Below are positions 1-9,773 of a DNA stretch of 58,824 nucleotides, one piece after another. The position numbers were made by a program, and so were the translations under genes. Location of the stretch: the NCBI GenBank assembly GCA_034003725.1, contig JAVEYB010000002.1, positions 206,568 to 265,391 of the forward strand, given 5' to 3'. The notes beneath the pieces were generated by a model. It worked only from the letters and a program-made list of their open reading frames with translations, was not told where the DNA came from and ran no database searches. Source of the stretch: Candidatus Zixiibacteriota bacterium. Lineage in GTDB: Bacteria > Zixibacteria > MSB-5A5 > GN15 > FEB-12. How positions within the stretch are numbered: the first letter of the stretch is position 1; the number at the start of each line of letters is the position of its first letter.

Positions 1-815
1 GCGACTATGGTCTGGCGCCGACGTTCGGGCAGTGGGTCATGTACGGATTACCGTTTGTGCCGGTGATGGCCCTGGTGATCGCGACGTACTTCTATCTCGT
101 GTTCAGGAAGAAGCTCCAGGTGAAGAATCTCGATGTGTCGACGATGGTGCGTCAGGCCTCTGAGAAAATCGGTCCCATGAACGGCAAAGAATACGTTACA
201 GCCACGGTGCTGGTGGTATTGATCGCCTTATGGGTGCTGGCGAGCGACATATACGGCATGGGCGGCCCGGTGGTACTGGCGATTGTCGCACTCAATATCT
301 TTCGGGTGTTGCGCTGGCGCGATATAGCGAGCATTCCGTGGGATGTCGTGGCGCTGTACGCGGCCGCGACCGCCATGGGCAAAGGGTTGGCGATTACGGG
401 AGCGGCGCTCTATCTGGCCGACTCGTTCGTATCAATCCTACCGATTTTTCTGCGCACGGGTGAGGGGCTCGCGATGGCGGCCAGTTTGTTCACGGGAATC
501 GCAACCAATTTCATGAGCGACGGCGCCACGGTGTCGGCGATCGGCCCGATAACGATTCCAATGGCGAAAATAGCCGGCAGCAGTCCGCTCATGGTGGGAC
601 TGGCGACGGCATTTGCGTCGTCGTTTGCACATACCTTGATCATCGGCACGCCGAACAACGCAATATGCTATGCCCTGGCGAAGGATCCGTATACGGGAGA
701 GCAACTGGTGACACTGGGGGACTTCATCAGGCACGGGGCGGTGGTCCTGGTGCTGTCATTCGCGGTGTTGTGGCTGTGGACATTTTACGGTTACTGGCGC
801 TGGATCGGCTTTTGA
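1..815 (+). CDS. DASS/SLC13-family anion symporter, C-terminal part
   Basis: The gene enters from outside the window; the open frame is already running at base 3, so about 270 C-terminal residues are visible. The protein is strongly hydrophobic with several membrane spans. The segment G-I-A-T-N-F-M-S-D-G followed by I-G-P-I-T-I-P-M-A, and the later I-I-G-T-P-N-N-A-I-C-Y-A-L-A, match the second SNT-like signature region of divalent anion:Na+ symporters (sulfate, di- and tricarboxylates). The substrate cannot be told. It ends with a stop at 815, and a response-regulator gene follows 16 bases later, so the two are probably co-transcribed. The missing N-terminal half prevents a check for extra TrkA-C-type regulatory domains. 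Confidence 0.85.
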   Translation, partial: DYGLAPTFGQWVMYGLPFVPVMALVIATYFYLVFRKKLQVKNLDVSTMVRQASEKIGPMNGKEYVTATVLVVLIALWVLASDIYGMGGPVVLAIVALNIFRVLRWRDIASIPWDVVALYAAATAMGKGLAITGAALYLADSFVSILPIFLRTGEGLAMAASLFTGIATNFMSDGATVSAIGPITIPMAKIAGSSPLMVGLATAFASSFAHTLIIGTPNNAICYALAKDPYTGEQLVTLGDFIRHGAVVLVLSFAVLWLWTFYGYWRWIGF

Positions 816-831
816 GAAGGAGTGTAAAATA

Positions 832-1320
832 ATGCCGGATGCGATCAAACTGCTCATTGTCGACGACGAGGTGAAGTTTCTGGAGTCGATTGCACAGCGG
901 CTGAAGTTGCGCGGGCTGGACGTCACTACGGCGACCAGCGGGCGTGAGGCAGTCCAAGTCGCAGAAAGCCAGAAATTCGATCTCGCGCTGCTTGACCTGA
1001 AGATGCCCGGCATGGACGGCAAGCAGGTTCTCGAAATTCTGAAGCGGGAGCACAAGTTTCTCGAAGTGGTGATTCTGACCGGGCACGGCTCCGTGGACTC
1101 CGCAGTGGAGTGCACAAAGCTCGGGGCGTTCAGTTATCTGCCGAAGCCGTATGAGTTCGACGATCTCATCGAAGTACTGCGTCAGGCCTATGAAGCGCGA
1201 CTCAAGAAGAAATTCCAATCGGATATGGCCAGGATGGAAAAACTGGCCGGGCTTGCAACGGGTTCCAGCGCATTGGGTATCCTGCGCGCGATGCGGGAAC
1301 TCGACGACGAAGACCGGTAA
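832..1320 (+). CDS. Stand-alone receiver-domain response regulator
   Basis: This 162-residue protein is a CheY-like receiver domain with no recognisable output domain. The acidic pair is D11-D12, the phospho-acceptor is D55 in L-L-D-L-K-M-P-G-M-D-G, the conserved threonine is T83 in I-L-T-G-H-G and the lysine is K105 in Y-L-P-K-P. After residue about 125 there is only a short charged helical tail (R-L-K-K-K-F-Q-S-D-M) and a terminal acidic stretch. A good ribosome site (GAAGGAG) precedes the ATG. It lies 16 bases after the anion symporter gene, so it may control or report on that transporter, but no histidine kinase is in view. A bidirectional terminator follows at 1349. Confidence 0.9.
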   Translation: MPDAIKLLIVDDEVKFLESIAQRLKLRGLDVTTATSGREAVQVAESQKFDLALLDLKMPGMDGKQVLEILKREHKFLEVVILTGHGSVDSAVECTKLGAFSYLPKPYEFDDLIEVLRQAYEARLKKKFQSDMARMEKLAGLATGSSALGILRAMRELDDEDR

Positions 1321-1348
1321 GAGCCCGAGGGCACGGATCAAAAAAACA

Positions 1349-1373
1349 GGGCGGGACTGATGTCCCGCCCTTT
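1349..1373. terminator. Bidirectional intrinsic terminator
   Basis: A perfect 9-bp stem (GGGCGGGAC with GTCCCGCCC) closes a TGAT tetraloop. On the plus strand it is followed by TTTCTGTT, and on the minus strand by six U residues (A-run at 1341-1346). It lies between the convergent response-regulator gene and the giant esterase/LamG gene and can end both transcripts. Confidence 0.85.
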
Positions 1374-1418
1374 CTGTTGTGACGAACGCCGAAGCGAGCG
1401 TCACGGATTCGGCACAGA

Positions 1419-4400
1419 CTATTTCAGCAGATCGCAGGCCTGAACGCACGGGCGGGGCGCGGGTCCGCCGAGGAAGAGGTGATTGACAAAGTAGATGAGG
1501 TCAGTCAGATCAACCTCACACGCCGGATCTCCGTTGATGTTTGACTCGCCGCGACACGCCGGTGCGGGTCCTCCCAGGAACAGGTGATTTACGAGGAAGA
1601 CGAGATCCGACAGATCGATTTGATCCTGCGGATCGTCGTTTACGTTGCCGGTCGGATCGGTGCAGCAGCTCGGCGGCGCCCACGTGAACTGCCAGACGTA
1701 GCTGCAACTGTCGGCGCAGGCGTTACCGGCTTCGTCCGTGATCTTGAAGTACAGGTCGTGAGCGCCCGGCTCCACGGTCGGTGTGGGCCAGCCGATCGCA
1801 ACGTTGTCGCCCACGAGGTTGAATACCCACATCGGTTGCCACGGCCCGGTACAGCCATCGAGTCGGTAGAACCCGTACCCGAGGTCGATGTCGTCAATCA
1901 GATGGAACGTTATGGTCGGCAGCAGGTCCGTGTACGTCTGTCCCGAAGGCGGTGAGAAGACTGCCAGCGTGGGCCTGGTGCAGTCGATGCGCATGCAGCA
2001 CCCTGCGATTCTATGCGGCACCGGATCCATGATGGTATTCATGAGAGCGCTGTGGACGATTTCGATTTCGGTCGAGGCCGCCTCGCCGACGCAATTGACG
2101 ACAATTCCGAAGATTGTCACGGGCGTCAGTCCCAACTGGCCGCTGTTGATGTCGAACTGCACGACGATAGAGTCGGCGTAGGCGGTCGATGTCAGTGAGT
2201 AGTTGCCGGCGCCGATGCTGTCGAGTGCGGGGCCCGGCACGGCGGCAACGGGCTGGAGGTAGCCGGCCTGCACGCCGATCGTGAACAGCCCGGACCGGAC
2301 GACGACGGTGTCGTAGTCCATCTGCAGCCAGACCGTGTCGATGCCATCGCAGCGATTGAGCTGTCCGTCAGGACCGAGGCTCAGCAGCGCTTCCGGCAGC
2401 GGCTGAACGACGACGGCATTGGATACGCACGTGGTTCCGGCGGCGACGTCGTTAAACGGAGTGACATACGCTTCCCACGTGTCGTACGCACGGGTTTCCG
2501 TGTACTTAATGGTATTACGGCCGGCCGAGTACAGCGAGGCAATCTGTTCCGGCGTCAGCGAGTAGTTGTATACGCACGGGTCGTCGATAGTGCCGACCCA
2601 CGCGAACGTGCCTCCGTACGCCCCGATCTGCAGTAGTGCGTCGGTAACATCCACAACGGATGATACGGCCCTCGACACTTGAACACCATTCTTGTACAGG
2701 ACCATGTCGCCGGTCGCATAGTCGAATGTCAGGGCGACAAAATACCACGTGTTGAGGGCGAGTGGTTCGGTATCCTGCACGGTAAACCAGGCGCCGTTGT
2801 GACCGCCCGCGAGACGATAACTGTTGACGCCCGGAGCCCAGAAGGCATGGCTGCCGGCGTTGGGCAGGTTGCCGGAGATGATGTTTCCGTTATTGGCGCT
2901 TCCGGCATCGGTCCGATACACCCACGCGGTTTTGGTGTAGGACGAGCCGGTCGGGAACGACAACCCGCCGCTCAACCATGACGTTCCGTCGAACTGGAAG
3001 GCACCAAACCCATCGTGGCCCGCTGAACTACTCCAGGCCGGTGCACCGACTGTCGTCACCGTCGCTCCGCTGCCGGAGTAGTCTGTCAGAGCGTTGTCGG
3101 GTCCGCCTTCCATCGGCAGGTAGAATGCCATGGTGGGCAGGCCGTTTTTGTAGAACGCCGTGGCAGACGTGGTTGCATCGGCAACCAACGTGAACGAGCA
3201 GATAAGGTCATCGGTGATCAGCGCTTCCGGTGACGTGGCGATCAGTTGGATGTCGGTCAGTTCGACTACCGGGAGAGGATTAATGGTGACGGTGTTGGAG
3301 ACAGACGCCTCTCCCATTCCGGCGGCCGAGAACGGCGTGACGTGCGCTTCCCATACGTCGCCGACTTCCGTTTCGGACGGCACAATAAGGTCCGGTCCGG
3401 AGCCGTATATGGCGGAGATCTGGTCCGGGGTCACGACGAAGTCATACACTCGGGCATCGTCGATTACACCAAACCACGGGAAGACGGTTCCGTACACGCC
3501 GACCAAGAGTACCGGGTCGGTGACATCAAAGACAGTGGCCGTGGCGGTATCAACTTCCACGCCGTTTTTGTACAGCCTCAGCATGCCGGTTGTGTAGTCG
3601 AAGGTCAACGCGACATGGTACCACGTGGCGAGTTCCAACGGGTTCGGATCCATGACGGTGGTCCAGGCGCCGTTGTGTCCAGCACACAGACGGAACGACT
3701 GGTTGCTGGGCGCCCAGAATGCGTGGCTGCCGGGATTCGGATTGGTTCCGGAAATGATGTTACCCGCGTTCGCGCCTCCGTTGTCCGTTCGGTAGACCCA
3801 GGCCATCTTCGTATAGGAAGACTGCGTGGGGAAGGCAGTTGGGTTACTGAGCCATCCGCTTCCGCCGAACTGGTAGGCACCGAACCCGTCATGGCCCGCA
3901 TTCTGGCTCCATGGCAGCGTGCCGACCACGGTCAGGTCGTTGTCGTTGCCGGAGAGGTCTGCTGTTGAGGTCGTGCTGCCCTCAAACGGGTACAGTGCGG
4001 TCACAGTTGGTGAGCCGTTGAGGTACCAGGCGGTCGCGGCCGTGACGGCGTCGGCCACCAACGTATACGAGCAGAACAAGGAGTCGCTGACATAGGCGTA
4101 CGGCGACGATGCCGCGACGGTGAGATCGGCCAGCTCAATCTGCTCGAGAATGGTCAGGTTGTTCGAGATGTAGGTGTCGCCGGCTTCGGACGCAGAGAAC
4201 GGCGTGACGTGCGCGGACCAGACGTCGAAGTGTTCGGTCTCCGAAGCCATGATGACGTTTTCGCCTCCGGCGGCAAACATGGCGGCAATCTGGTCTGCGG
4301 TCAGAGCCCGGTTGTAGATGCGGGCATCGTCGATTGTTCCAATCCACTGGTACTGGCCGTTATAGGCTCCGACCTGGAGCGTCGAGTCGGTCACGTCGGC

Positions 4401-7400
4401 CGAGGCCGCCGTACCCGTATCAATCACAACGCCGTCTTTGTACAGGGTCATGAGACGGGTCGACTGATCGTAGGTGACGGCCACGAAGTACCAGGTGTCG
4501 AGCGCGAGAGGATCGGTGTCCTGGACTACCTGCCAGTCGCCGTTATTACCTGCCGACAGACGGTGCGAGTATGCGGTCGGCGCCCAGAACGCGTGGCCGT
4601 TGGGGCCGACATTGCCGGACATGATGTTCTGGCCCGCCCCGGTCCGATAAACCCACGCCGACTTGGTATATGACGACACTACAGGGAATACTTCGCCGGC
4701 GACGAGATAGTCGTCACCGTCGAATTCCACGGCTCCGTTGCCGTCATGTCCGGTGGTGGCGTTGAAGGCCGGATCGCCCACCGGCGTGGCATTATGAGCG
4801 TTGCCCGAGTAGTCGTTCAACGCGGAGGTCCCGCTTTCGAATGGATAGAACACAGTCATGAGCGGGGTACCATCCAGATACCATGCCGTGGCCGCTGATG
4901 TCGCAGCGTCAACAAGGTCATAGGTGACCGTGAGGTCGTCTTCGGTGAAGTCGTTTCCGGACGAGCTGCTCAACACGAGATTGGCGATCTCCACGGACGG
5001 GATTTCATTGATCGTCAGGGTGTTCGAGGAGACAGTCGTTCCGAGGCCGGTTGCCGCAACCGGGGTGACATCGGCGTACCACTGATCGCCAATTTCGGTT
5101 TCCGATGCCATGATGACATCCTGTCCGGTGGAGTACATAGCCTGAATCTGGTCGTCAGAGAGCGCGAAGTCATATACTCGGGCGTCGTCGATACGCCCGA
5201 ACCAGGGGGCGACATTGCCGTATGCGCCGACCTGGAGAGTCGAGTCGATCACATCCTTCACAGCGACGGTACCGGTGTCAATGAGCACACCGTCTTTGTA
5301 CAGTGACATGAGGCCGGACGTATAGTCGAACGTGACTGCGACGAAGTACCAGGTTTCAAGGGCCAGCGGGACATTGTCGGCGACGGTCGCCGTAGCAATC
5401 CAGGCGCCGTTATGGCCCGCCCGCAGAGTGTGGCTCACGCCGCTGGGCGCCCAGAACGCGTGGCTGCCGGCGGTCGGGTAGTCGCCTGAGATGATGTTAC
5501 CACACTGTGCCCCGCCCGCGTCAGTGCGATAGACCCAGGCCGTTTTGGTATACGACGACAGGGTCGGGAAGGTCTGACCTGCGGACAGGTAGCCCGTGCC
5601 GTCGAAAACGAGGGCGCCGGAGCTGTCGTGTCCCGCGGTGCCATTCCATGCCGGAGTTGTCCCGAGAGCAGTGACGGTGAGTGCGTTACCGGACAGGTCC
5701 GCCAACGCATTGGACGCCCCGCCTTCAAACGGCAGATACAGGCTCAACATCGGCGTGCTGTTAACATACCAGGCGGTTGCAGCGCCGTCGGCACCATCGG
5801 AAAGCGTATACGCGACCGTCAAATCGTCGTCATCATAGGAACCCGGGGTGCTGGCGGACAGGACAACATCGGATACCTCGGGCAGGTATGGGTTGATTGT
5901 CAAGACATTCGACGTGACGGCGGTTCCGACCGCAGTCGCTGAAAACGGAGTGACGGTTGCCTGCCATTCATCGTCGATTTCAGTCTCGGTGTGTTTGATA
6001 ACATCACGTCCCTGCTGATACAGCGAGAGCACCTGTTCCGGAGTCAGCGCAGTGGTATACACGCGCACTTCATCCATGGAGCCGTGCCAGGGGAAGATGG
6101 CGCCGTAGATGCCGATATTCAGCTGGGTATTGGTTACATCGGGAGTCGTCGGATTGCCTCTACTGACTTCAATACCATCCCGGTACAGGATCATCAGATT
6201 GGTGGCATAGTCGAAGGTCATCGCAACACAGGTCCAGGTGTTGAGATCCAGTGAGTCCGGATCGTACACCGTAGTCCACGTGGAATTGTGACCACCGGAC
6301 AGATGATAACCGTTGTTGCTGGGGGCCCAGAAGGCATGGGAGCCGGTGGTGGCGCCGCCGGAGATGATATTTCCGTAGTTGCCGACGCCCGCGGCTGTGC
6401 GATACACCCACGCGAATTTCGTGTACGACGAGTTGGTGGGGAAGTTCGGGCCGGCGGAAAGCCAGTCGTTGCCGTCAAAATCGTAACAGCCGAATCCGTC
6501 AACGCCGCCCGTGGCATTCCATGTCGCGTCGCCTGATACGGTAAGTGAGAGGCCGTTTCCGGAGTAGTCGGCCAGTGACGCGGTTTGGCCACCTTCAAAG
6601 GGGAAGTACGCGCGCATGATCGGGCTGCCGTTGCGAGACCACGACGTCGCGGCGGTGATTGCGTCGCCGCCCAGCGTGTACGTGCAGGTAAGATCGTCAT
6701 CGGTGAAGTTGTTCGGAGTTGATGCGGCGACCGTTACGTCGGTAACGGCAGGCTCGGTAGGGCCATATATCGTGATGGTATTTGACTTGACGGACGCACC
6801 GGCTTCCGTGCTGGAGAACGGCGTTACCCAGGCTGCCCAGTCGTCGCCGATCTCGGTTTCGGTGTAGCGCAGAGTATCAGTACCGCCCGGGGTGTACAGG
6901 GTCGCGATCTGCTCGGGAGAGAGGGCGAAATTGTACACGCGAGGATCGTCAATGGTACCCGTCCACCAATGGCCGGGTCCGAAGGCGCCAACCGTTATCG
7001 TATTGTCCGTGACGACACTGTCAGCCACGGGGACGGTGGCGGTGTCAACAACGGCGCCGTTCTTGTACAGGACCATCATTCTTGTCGCGATATCGTAGCT
7101 GACTGCGACGAAGTACCATGTGTCCAGGGCCAGCGGTTCGCTGTCCTGTACGGTGGTCCAATGTGAATTGTGACCGGCCGACAGTGCGTGCGAGGTGCTG
7201 GTAGGAGCCCAGAAGGCATGTCCGCCTGCACCAAGGTCGCCGGAAATGATGTTGTTGTTTAAGGTTCCCGTGCGGTAGACCCAGGCGGTTTTGGTATACG
7301 ATGAATTGACCGGGAAGTTTTCACCCGCGATCAGGTGGTCGTTGCCATCGAAGTCCATGGCTCCGAAACCATCGTGACCGCCGGTTGCCGTCCAGGCAGG

Positions 7401-9218
7401 ATCTCCGACAGCGCTGACTGTAACCGACTTACCGGAGTAGTCATTCAAGGCGTTCGCGCTGCCGCCCTCGAACGGGAGATACAGGGACATGGTTGGGAGG
7501 TCGTCCTTCAGCCATGCCACGGACGCGGTGGTGGCGCCCCCTTGCAGCGTGTATGTGGCAAAGAGATCGTCATCGTCGCCGTTTTCCGGCGATGTCGCAC
7601 TTATGAGGACATCGCTGAGGTAGACGGACTTTATCGTCACCGTATTGGAAAACGCCGGCGCTCCCTGAGAGGTGTCCGAGAACGCGGTGACGCGCGCAAA
7701 CCACTGGTCGGTGATGGACGTCTCGGCGGCATCGATACGGTTTTCGCCGTCAGAGAAGAGTGTGCTTATCTGGTCGGGCGAGAGGACAAAGTTGTACAGC
7801 CGGACATCATCGATAACACCCTCGAACTCTGAGCCGCCCTGATACGCGCCGATCTGGATCGTAGCGTCAGTACAGGCCGGAGCGGTTCCGCGGTCGACCT
7901 CGCTTCCATCTCTGTAAAGAATCATCTCACCGGTGGAGTAGTCGTAGGTGAGGGCAACGAAGTACCAGGTGTCTTCGCTGAGTGCGGTTGCGTCCTGAAC
8001 GACCGTCCAGTTGCTGTTGTGACCGGCTATAAGGACGTTGCCAAGCGAAGCGGGACAACGAATAACATGTCCGCCCGCGCTCACATCGCCGCAGAAGATG
8101 TTGTTCCAATCACTGGCCTGTCTGTTGATCCACATCGTAGCACTATACGACGCGTTGACCGGGAAGTATTCGCCCGCAGACAGGTACGCGTCATTGTTGA
8201 ATTGAAAAGCCCCGGTGCCGTCGTGGCCGATGGTGCCGGACCATACGGGACTGCGCACCGGCGTCAGCGTCCGGCCGTTGCCGGAAACATCGTGCAGCGC
8301 GTTGGTGTCTCCACCTTCGAAGGGGAAGATCATCGCGGCAAGCGGCGAACCGTTGCGGAACCATGATGTGGCTCCCACCACCGCTTCGCCGTCAAGCGTG
8401 TAGGTGAAGATGAGATCGTCGTCGTCGAGTTCAAACGCCGAGGTTGCGGTCACGGCCAGGTCCGTGACTCCAACGTCGTTGGGAGCCCACGAACTGGTGC
8501 CGAGGACGGAGTCAAGTGCGGTGAACCAGACGTTGCCCATTTTGCCGTACCCGACATCGTTCGGATGAACGGCATCGGCGAGGTCTGCCGGATATGTCAA
8601 CGCCTCGAACATGTCGACAATCGCGATATCGTCGCCGGCGGCGATCCGATCCTGCGCAATAGCCAGTACCCCGGCATTAAAATCGGCAGTTTCGGGATCA
8701 TAGCCGCCGTCGCGCGAGATGATGGCAGCTAGTATCACCTTGATGGAGACCCCGTAGGTCGATTCGTAACGGTCGATTTCGTCGAGGATCTGCGCGACTT
8801 CCTGCGGATTGGCATCGCCATGCGAAATGTCGTTGGTGCCGATGTGGAGCAGGACTATGTCGGCGGGATTCTGTACCAGCCAGCCGTAGACATAGTCCCG
8901 AATCTGGTTGGCGTGCCAGCCGCCGTGGCCCTCGTGGTCGCGGTCGAAATCGAGAGGTATGCCCCCGATTTGCGACCCGACGAAGTCCACCCAGTAGCCG
9001 GCGTTAGTGAGTTGCAGGTACAGCGACCTGCGATAACCGGTGTCGTCTGAGCTGCCAACGGCTCCGTCCGTAATGGAGTCCCCCAGCGGCATTATTCGGA
9101 CCGGCGCCGGTTGAGCCCAGCCAGCGGTCACCAAAGTGACCAAAGCCAGGCATGTGAGTACCAGGGTCGCCACGGACACGTGACGATCCGGTGTGTCTTC
9201 CACTCTTCTTGCCTTCAT
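1419..9218 (-). CDS. Giant secreted SGNH/CE3-type esterase with seven LamG repeats and a dockerin-like C-terminus
   Basis: The protein has 2599 residues from the ATG at 9218. The frame stays open to 9392, but 9218 begins a clear signal peptide (M-K-A-R-R, hydrophobic core V-L-T-C-L-A-L-V-T-L-V, cleavage near G-W-A-Q-P) and has a G-rich site upstream. Residues about 40-240 form an SGNH hydrolase of the carbohydrate esterase 3 type: G-D-S-I-T-D-G at about 44, H-I-G-T-N-D, and the late H-P-N-D-V-G-Y-G with catalytic D and H. Then come seven copies of a unit of about 290 residues: an Ig-like linker (D-D-D-L-x-x-x-Y-T-L) and a concanavalin/LamG jellyroll (P-F-E-G-G, D-Y-S-G-N, W-V-Y-R-T, D-T-W-Y-F-V-A, I-D-D-A-R-V-Y). 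A cohesin-like region (about 2265-2410), an Ig-like region and the dockerin-like pair (from about 2518) close it. It probably deacetylates or binds an external polysaccharide. Confidence 0.88.
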   Translation of the reverse strand: MKARRVEDTPDRHVSVATLVLTCLALVTLVTAGWAQPAPVRIMPLGDSITDGAVGSSDDTGYRRSLYLQLTNAGYWVDFVGSQIGGIPLDFDRDHEGHGGWHANQIRDYVYGWLVQNPADIVLLHIGTNDISHGDANPQEVAQILDEIDRYESTYGVSIKVILAAIISRDGGYDPETADFNAGVLAIAQDRIAAGDDIAIVDMFEALTYPADLADAVHPNDVGYGKMGNVWFTALDSVLGTSSWAPNDVGVTDLAVTATSAFELDDDDLIFTYTLDGEAVVGATSWFRNGSPLAAMIFPFEGGDTNALHDVSGNGRTLTPVRSPVWSGTIGHDGTGAFQFNNDAYLSAGEYFPVNASYSATMWINRQASDWNNIFCGDVSAGGHVIRCPASLGNVLIAGHNSNWTVVQDATALSEDTWYFVALTYDYSTGEMILYRDGSEVDRGTAPACTDATIQIGAYQGGSEFEGVIDDVRLYNFVLSPDQISTLFSDGENRIDAAETSITDQWFARVTAFSDTSQGAPAFSNTVTIKSVYLSDVLISATSPENGDDDDLFATYTLQGGATTASVAWLKDDLPTMSLYLPFEGGSANALNDYSGKSVTVSAVGDPAWTATGGHDGFGAMDFDGNDHLIAGENFPVNSSYTKTAWVYRTGTLNNNIISGDLGAGGHAFWAPTSTSHALSAGHNSHWTTVQDSEPLALDTWYFVAVSYDIATRMMVLYKNGAVVDTATVPVADSVVTDNTITVGAFGPGHWWTGTIDDPRVYNFALSPEQIATLYTPGGTDTLRYTETEIGDDWAAWVTPFSSTEAGASVKSNTITIYGPTEPAVTDVTVAASTPNNFTDDDLTCTYTLGGDAITAATSWSRNGSPIMRAYFPFEGGQTASLADYSGNGLSLTVSGDATWNATGGVDGFGCYDFDGNDWLSAGPNFPTNSSYTKFAWVYRTAAGVGNYGNIISGGATTGSHAFWAPSNNGYHLSGGHNSTWTTVYDPDSLDLNTWTCVAMTFDYATNLMILYRDGIEVSRGNPTTPDVTNTQLNIGIYGAIFPWHGSMDEVRVYTTALTPEQVLSLYQQGRDVIKHTETEIDDEWQATVTPFSATAVGTAVTSNVLTINPYLPEVSDVVLSASTPGSYDDDDLTVAYTLSDGADGAATAWYVNSTPMLSLYLPFEGGASNALADLSGNALTVTALGTTPAWNGTAGHDSSGALVFDGTGYLSAGQTFPTLSSYTKTAWVYRTDAGGAQCGNIISGDYPTAGSHAFWAPSGVSHTLRAGHNGAWIATATVADNVPLALETWYFVAVTFDYTSGLMSLYKDGVLIDTGTVAVKDVIDSTLQVGAYGNVAPWFGRIDDARVYDFALSDDQIQAMYSTGQDVIMASETEIGDQWYADVTPVAATGLGTTVSSNTLTINEIPSVEIANLVLSSSSGNDFTEDDLTVTYDLVDAATSAATAWYLDGTPLMTVFYPFESGTSALNDYSGNAHNATPVGDPAFNATTGHDGNGAVEFDGDDYLVAGEVFPVVSSYTKSAWVYRTGAGQNIMSGNVGPNGHAFWAPTAYSHRLSAGNNGDWQVVQDTDPLALDTWYFVAVTYDQSTRLMTLYKDGVVIDTGTAASADVTDSTLQVGAYNGQYQWIGTIDDARIYNRALTADQIAAMFAAGGENVIMASETEHFDVWSAHVTPFSASEAGDTYISNNLTILEQIELADLTVAASSPYAYVSDSLFCSYTLVADAVTAATAWYLNGSPTVTALYPFEGSTTSTADLSGNDNDLTVVGTLPWSQNAGHDGFGAYQFGGSGWLSNPTAFPTQSSYTKMAWVYRTDNGGANAGNIISGTNPNPGSHAFWAPSNQSFRLCAGHNGAWTTVMDPNPLELATWYHVALTFDYTTGMLRLYKNGVEVDTATATVFDVTDPVLLVGVYGTVFPWFGVIDDARVYDFVVTPDQISAIYGSGPDLIVPSETEVGDVWEAHVTPFSAAGMGEASVSNTVTINPLPVVELTDIQLIATSPEALITDDLICSFTLVADATTSATAFYKNGLPTMAFYLPMEGGPDNALTDYSGSGATVTTVGAPAWSSSAGHDGFGAFQFDGTSWLSGGLSFPTGSSYTKTAWVYRTDAGSANNGNIISGNLPNAGSHAFWAPGVNSYRLAGGHNGAWFTVQDTEPLALNTWYFVALTFDYATGDMVLYKNGVQVSRAVSSVVDVTDALLQIGAYGGTFAWVGTIDDPCVYNYSLTPEQIASLYSAGRNTIKYTETRAYDTWEAYVTPFNDVAAGTTCVSNAVVVQPLPEALLSLGPDGQLNRCDGIDTVWLQMDYDTVVVRSGLFTIGVQAGYLQPVAAVPGPALDSIGAGNYSLTSTAYADSIVVQFDINSGQLGLTPVTIFGIVVNCVGEAASTEIEIVHSALMNTIMDPVPHRIAGCCMRIDCTRPTLAVFSPPSGQTYTDLLPTITFHLIDDIDLGYGFYRLDGCTGPWQPMWVFNLVGDNVAIGWPTPTVEPGAHDLYFKITDEAGNACADSCSYVWQFTWAPPSCCTDPTGNVNDDPQDQIDLSDLVFLVNHLFLGGPAPACRGESNINGDPACEVDLTDLIYFVNHLFLGGPAPRPCVQACDLLK
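2880..8400 (-). repeat. Seven tandem Ig-linker/LamG coding repeats, period about 870 bp
   Basis: The stretch coding for W-V-Y-R-T (W-I-N-R-Q in the most upstream copy) recurs near 8125, 7275, 6402, 5527, 4645, 3790 and 2922, a regular step of roughly 850-880 bp. Each unit also repeats the codon blocks for P-F-E-G-G, N-I-I-S-G, H-A-F-W-A-P, H-N-G-A-W and W-Y-F-V-A. The downstream copies resemble each other more than the first (signal-proximal) copy does, which suggests expansion by internal duplication. Bounds are approximate. Confidence 0.85.
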
Positions 9219-9773
9219 TTGCGCCCCCGCAATTGCATGTACGGTTGATAATGATGAGGTTAGCAGAGGATGACGCGACAGCCGAGAGAGGGAGTCATCT
9301 GTGGTGTATCTGCCCCGCAGAGCCGGAATGGTACTGCCCCCATCGTACTGCCGAGACGCAACACGTCGATAGCAACCAGGTGCCGACGTCACCCCCTGTT
9401 AAGTGATTTCTACCTCTAATCGCTTCTGTGGGACGTGACATGTACCGAGTCGCATCGGATGCGGCAGAATAGGGGAAAGTCGCGCATGCAGTCGAGCGTG
9501 ACGCTGCCGTTCTGGATTACCATTGGACCTAGCCCGATAGTGACGGAGTCCTTGTCGCCCACTTTACCTGTAATATGGACAACGCACTCCATTCGTCAAG
9601 GAGTATTCTGAGCAAGTCCATGAGAATCCTATTAGTTAGGCCAACGCGACACCCAATGTCGCATTAACTGCGACAGAAATTGACTGCAATCGTCGGCAGA
9701 TGGTTTGCCGAAGAGAGTGTGCTCTACTGACGTCGGCTTACGCGGGCGAGCATAGTGAGGAGGCCGAAAGAGA
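9219..9773. other. Intergenic region upstream of the giant esterase gene, with a doubtful 58-codon ORF
   Basis: There is no convincing gene here. On the minus strand an ATG at 9592 opens a 58-codon frame ending at 9416. It encodes a beta-rich stretch (G-K-V-G-D-K-D-S-V-T-I-G-L-G-P) and three cysteines, has no Shine-Dalgarno site, and has a stop just upstream. It could be a relic of a secreted-protein gene or chance. No strong promoter was recognised for the 9218 start. Confidence 0.3.

Noticed and set aside
2880-8400. A regular repeat that might be a CRISPR array or mobile-element array
   Set aside because: The period of about 870 bp and the open frame throughout show protein-domain repeats, with no short direct repeats separated by unique spacers.
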